From Clostridia bacterium (lineage in GTDB: Bacteria; Bacillota; Clostridia; Oscillospirales; Acutalibacteraceae), in contig JAFQWA010000016.1 of the NCBI GenBank assembly GCA_017407705.1, positions 1-34,094 on the forward strand: a DNA stretch of 34,094 bases, in the 5' to 3' direction. Of the stretch, positions 31,741-34,094 are shown one piece after another. Both the position numbers and the translations under genes were made by a program. Position 1 is the first letter of the stretch, and every line of letters begins with the position of its first letter. The notes below the pieces were generated by a model that saw only the letters and a list, made by a program, of their open reading frames with translations, made no database searches and was not told the DNA's origin.

Positions 31741-33564
31741 TCAGCCTTGTTTCTTTAAAGATTTCATTCTAAGTTCTTTTGATAAGATCATTTTTCTCAA
31801 ACGAATTGATTTGGGTGTTACTTCAACCAGCTCGTCATCTTTAATAAATTCCAGTGATTTTTCCAGACTTAAAATGGAAGGCGGTGTCAGCTTTAACGCC
31901 TCGTCTGAGCCTGCAGCACGCATATTTGTAACCTGCTTTTTCTTACATACGTTGCAAACCAAGTCCTCAGCCTTGGGAGTTTCACCAACTATCTGACCCT
32001 CGTAAACGGGTACACCGGGGCCTACAAACAAACGTCCTCTTTCCTGAGTGTTGAACAGACCGTAGCTTGAGGTATCACCGGTTTCAAAGGCAACTATAGA
32101 ACCGCTGGGACGCTGCTCAATATCGCCCTTATATCTCTCGTAAGCATAGAAAATATGGTTCATAATTCCGTTGCCGTTAGTATCGCTCAAAAACTCGGAA
32201 CGGTAGCTCATAAGTCCACGGGCAGGAATTCTGAATTCAAGATGAGTAATGCCGGTATCTCTTGTGCCCATATTAACGATCTCAGCTTTTCTGGTGCCCA
32301 ACTTTTCCATAACAGCACCCACATAATTTTCGGGCACCTCGATCATAAGCAGTTCAATAGGCTCTAACAGATCACCGTTTTCGTCGTGCTTGAAAATAAC
32401 CTTAGGACGGGAAACCTGAAACTCATATCCCTGCCTACGCATAGTTTCAATAAGGATAGAAAGGTGCAACTCACCTCTGCCCGAAACCTTGAAGGTATCA
32501 GCCGACTCGGTCTCCTCAACACGCATAGATACGTTGGTCTCTATCTCTTTAAACAAACGCTCACGCAGGTTTCGTGAAGTAACAAACTTACCCTCTTTAC
32601 CTGCAAAGGGTGAGTTGTTAACCATAAAGTTCATGGAAATGGTGGGCTCATCGATCTTGACAAACTCCAGTGCCTCAACGCACTCAGGATCGCAGGCAGT
32701 CTCACCAATGTTAATGCCTTCAACACCGGAAACCGCTACCAATTCACCTGCAACAGCCTCCTGACTCTCAACTCGTTTAAGTCCTTCGAAGGTGTAAAGG
32801 CGTGAAATCTTAACGTTTTGGGTGGTGCCGTCACTCTTGCAGAGCACAGCAGAGGAACCCATTTTTACAACGCCACGTTCCACACGTCCTATACCTATTC
32901 TGCCCACATATTCATCATAATCTATATTGGAAAATAAAATTTGCATTTTGCCGTTAGGATCGTTGTTGGGTGCAGGAATTTCGTTAACGATCATTTCCAT
33001 TAAAGGACTAAGATCGGTTCCCTTTTCGCCCGCCTTATAAGAAGCATAACCGTCTCTACCGGAAGCGTAAACAACGGGGAATTCAAGCTGGTCATCATCA
33101 GCACCAAGCTCGATAAACAGATCCAATACCTCGTCAATAACCTCATCGGGTCTGGCACCCGGACGGTCGATTTTATTAACTACAACGATAGGCTTTTTGC
33201 CAAGACCCAGCGCTTTTTTAAGAACAAATCTTGTCTGGGGCATACAACCCTCAAAAGCGTCAACCAGCAGTACAACGCCGTCAACCATCAACAAAATACG
33301 CTCAACCTCACCACCGAAATCAGCGTGTCCGGGAGTGTCAACGATATTTATTTTATAATCTTTATACATAACGCTGGTGTTCTTTGCAAGAATGGTAATT
33401 CCACGCTCTTTTTCCAGGTCGTTAGAGTCCATAACACGCTCATCAACCTGCTCGTTAGCCCTGAAAGTTCCGCTTTGTTTAAGCATACCGTCAACCAATG
33501 TGGTCTTACCGTGGTCAACGTGAGCTATTATTGCAACGTTACGTATTTTCTCAGTTTTATTCAT
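31741..33564 (-). CDS. typA: Ribosome-associated translational GTPase TypA/BipA
   Basis: A 607-residue GTPase related to EF-G and LepA, which binds the 70S ribosome and helps 50S assembly under stress and cold. The GTPase motifs are AHVDHGKTTL (G1, about 15-24), DTPGHADFGGEVER (G3) and NKIDRPGARP (G4). Domains II, III and V follow (for example RGELHLSILIETMRRQGYEFQVSRP). The C-terminal domain is the TypA-specific one (TNMRAAGSDEALKLTPP). Length is typical. AAGGGAAAG precedes the ATG. The only good promoter found upstream (33814-33841) would give a leader of about 240 nt containing the hairpin array. Confidence 0.95.
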   Translation of the reverse strand: MNKTEKIRNVAIIAHVDHGKTTLVDGMLKQSGTFRANEQVDERVMDSNDLEKERGITILAKNTSVMYKDYKINIVDTPGHADFGGEVERILLMVDGVVLLVDAFEGCMPQTRFVLKKALGLGKKPIVVVNKIDRPGARPDEVIDEVLDLFIELGADDDQLEFPVVYASGRDGYASYKAGEKGTDLSPLMEMIVNEIPAPNNDPNGKMQILFSNIDYDEYVGRIGIGRVERGVVKMGSSAVLCKSDGTTQNVKISRLYTFEGLKRVESQEAVAGELVAVSGVEGINIGETACDPECVEALEFVKIDEPTISMNFMVNNSPFAGKEGKFVTSRNLRERLFKEIETNVSMRVEETESADTFKVSGRGELHLSILIETMRRQGYEFQVSRPKVIFKHDENGDLLEPIELLMIEVPENYVGAVMEKLGTRKAEIVNMGTRDTGITHLEFRIPARGLMSYRSEFLSDTNGNGIMNHIFYAYERYKGDIEQRPSGSIVAFETGDTSSYGLFNTQERGRLFVGPGVPVYEGQIVGETPKAEDLVCNVCKKKQVTNMRAAGSDEALKLTPPSILSLEKSLEFIKDDELVEVTPKSIRLRKMILSKELRMKSLKKQG

Positions 33565-33607
33565 AAAAACAATCTTTCCCTTTTAACATATTTTTTCCTA
33601 TTATCAT

Positions 33608-33819
33608 TATAATGGTTATAGTAAGTCGAAATAGTGTGAGTTCTCACTATTTCGACACCAAATCTCTGATTTGGAGACAAATTTTCTTCAAAAATTTGTC
33701 TATTACCATTGCAATGAATATAGCGCATAATAAAATTTTTCAAATTTTATTATGCCTAAGCCGATATAATCGGCTTGTTGAAACGCTTTTTTGCGTTTCA
33801 ACATTCTATAATCATTATA
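33608..33819. repeat. Seven-hairpin array closed by terminal inverted repeats, upstream of typA
   Basis: The 14-bp ends 33608-33621 and 33806-33819 are inverted repeats with a single G-T pair. Between them lie hairpins at 33625-33656 (12 bp), 33658-33674 (7 bp), 33676-33700 (10 bp), 33701-33720 (imperfect), 33725-33755 (14 bp), 33758-33776 (8 bp) and 33777-33802 (10 bp), mostly 0-4 nt apart. The array could fold as one multi-branched structure in RNA or as a cluster of cruciforms in DNA. There is no gene in this stretch. It could be a non-autonomous palindromic insertion element or a structured typA leader. Confidence 0.8.
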
Positions 33820-33841
33820 CCAAACTTCTCAGCAATTACAA
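33814..33841 (-). promoter_or_regulatory. Possible promoter of typA at the far end of the hairpin array
   Basis: On the minus strand TTGTAA (33836-33841) and TATAAT (33814-33819) are 16 bp apart. The -10 is part of the right terminal repeat of the array, and the predicted start (about 33807) opens the array. Confidence 0.6.
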
Positions 33842-33916
33842 GTCAGTAAGAAAAAATTGTCATTTTATTCAATAAACAATACCATTTAATAATTAAATAT
33901 AGAGGTTTTTGCATAA

Positions 33917-33951
33917 CAAAAAACTTCCCTTGGATTGCTCCAAGGGAAGTT
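33917..33951 (-). terminator. Terminator of the gene entering from the right edge
   Basis: AACTTCCCTTGG (33922-33933) pairs perfectly with CCAAGGGAAGTT (33940-33951), with a 6-nt loop. On the minus strand the stem runs into U residues (the A run at 33918-33923). It lies about 18 nt after the stop codon of the partial gene. Confidence 0.9.
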
Positions 33952-33969
33952 AGGTTGTTTTATTACAGC

Positions 33970-34094
33970 TTACTGAACTGTTACAGTTTCAATGTGCTGG
34001 ATATCATACATACCAAAGCTGTTCTGGTTGATTGCTTCAACGTAAATGTCGAATGTACCTGCTTTTCTGGGTACCCATACACAGCTTGCCTCAG
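33970..34094 (-). CDS. C-terminal end of an unidentified, probably exported protein (partial)
   Basis: The reading frame enters from the right edge and stops with TAA at 33970-33972, followed by a terminator. The visible 40 residues include VWVPRKAGTFDIYVEAINQNSF and end in IETVTVQ. Alternating hydrophobic and polar residues and the phrase AGTFDIYVEA recall the last strands of an immunoglobulin-like or Y_Y_Y-type extracellular domain, but a family cannot be assigned from so little. There is no sorting signal or membrane helix at this end. Confidence 0.6.
   Translation of the reverse strand, partial: EASCVWVPRKAGTFDIYVEAINQNSFGMYDIQHIETVTVQ

Noticed and set aside
33565..33841. Known riboswitch or T-box in the typA leader
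   Set aside because: The hairpins are simple perfect stems without the conserved T-box NGGUGGNA or any riboswitch core that I recognise.

Overview
The window looks like a chromosomal housekeeping region of a low-to-medium-GC clostridial Firmicute, most likely in the Oscillospiraceae/Ruminococcaceae. Supporting signs are the ruvCAB, scpAB-ytfJ(gerW)-dacF-rluB and ecfA1-ecfA2-ecfT-truA gene orders, strong AGGAGG-type ribosome binding sites, consensus SigA promoters, a ClpE-type zinc-finger unfoldase, a DUF5711 protein, and an ECF sigma/anti-sigma pair of a kind frequent in that group. No phage, transposase or CRISPR locus is visible.

Layout. 1-430: an array of short hairpins, then tRNA-Gly(TCC) on the minus strand with its own promoter and terminator. 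13109 down to 430 (minus): a tightly packed 13-gene run, ruvC-ruvA-ruvB-glmM-rRNA methyltransferase-ecfA1-ecfA2-ecfT-truA-DUF5711-cvpA-pgsA-clpE, apparently driven by one promoter at 13142-13170. 13191-18495 (plus): the divergent run M50 protease-scpA-scpB-DUF2953-gerW-dacF-rluB-small unknown protein. 18513-18662: tRNA-Lys(TTT) with a perfect consensus promoter. 18688-19107: three tandem cassettes, each with the same 39-bp promoter block followed by a different RNA of about 70 nt that folds back on itself and terminates. 19183-24129 (plus): phosphohexomutase, a 44-residue NPSTG/membrane/KKR microprotein, a UroD-family methyltransferase, a YwlE-like arginine phosphatase, rimI and tsaD. 24131-24922: a small AT-rich islet with a SLOG (DUF2493) gene and a divergent XRE regulator around two matching palindromes. 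24931-26660: ECF sigma factor plus membrane anti-sigma-like protein. 33564 down to 26663 (minus): typA-amidohydrolase, then alpha/beta hydrolase-membrane Mur ligase-ddl-hemolysin III. 33608-33951: a seven-hairpin array closed by inverted repeats that would form the typA 5' leader, then the terminator and the last codons of an unidentified exported-type protein cut by the window edge.

The genes serve DNA repair and recombination (ruvABC), chromosome condensation (scpAB), envelope and peptidoglycan synthesis (glmM, ddl, Mur ligase, dacF, pgsA), tRNA/rRNA modification (truA, rluB, tsaD, rRNA methyltransferase) and protein quality control (clpE, arginine phosphatase). The most novel element is the triple small-RNA cassette at 18688-19107. 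The two hairpin arrays and the sorting-signal-like microprotein come next. All coordinates, motifs and pairings were read by eye; family names rest on motif recognition, not database searches.
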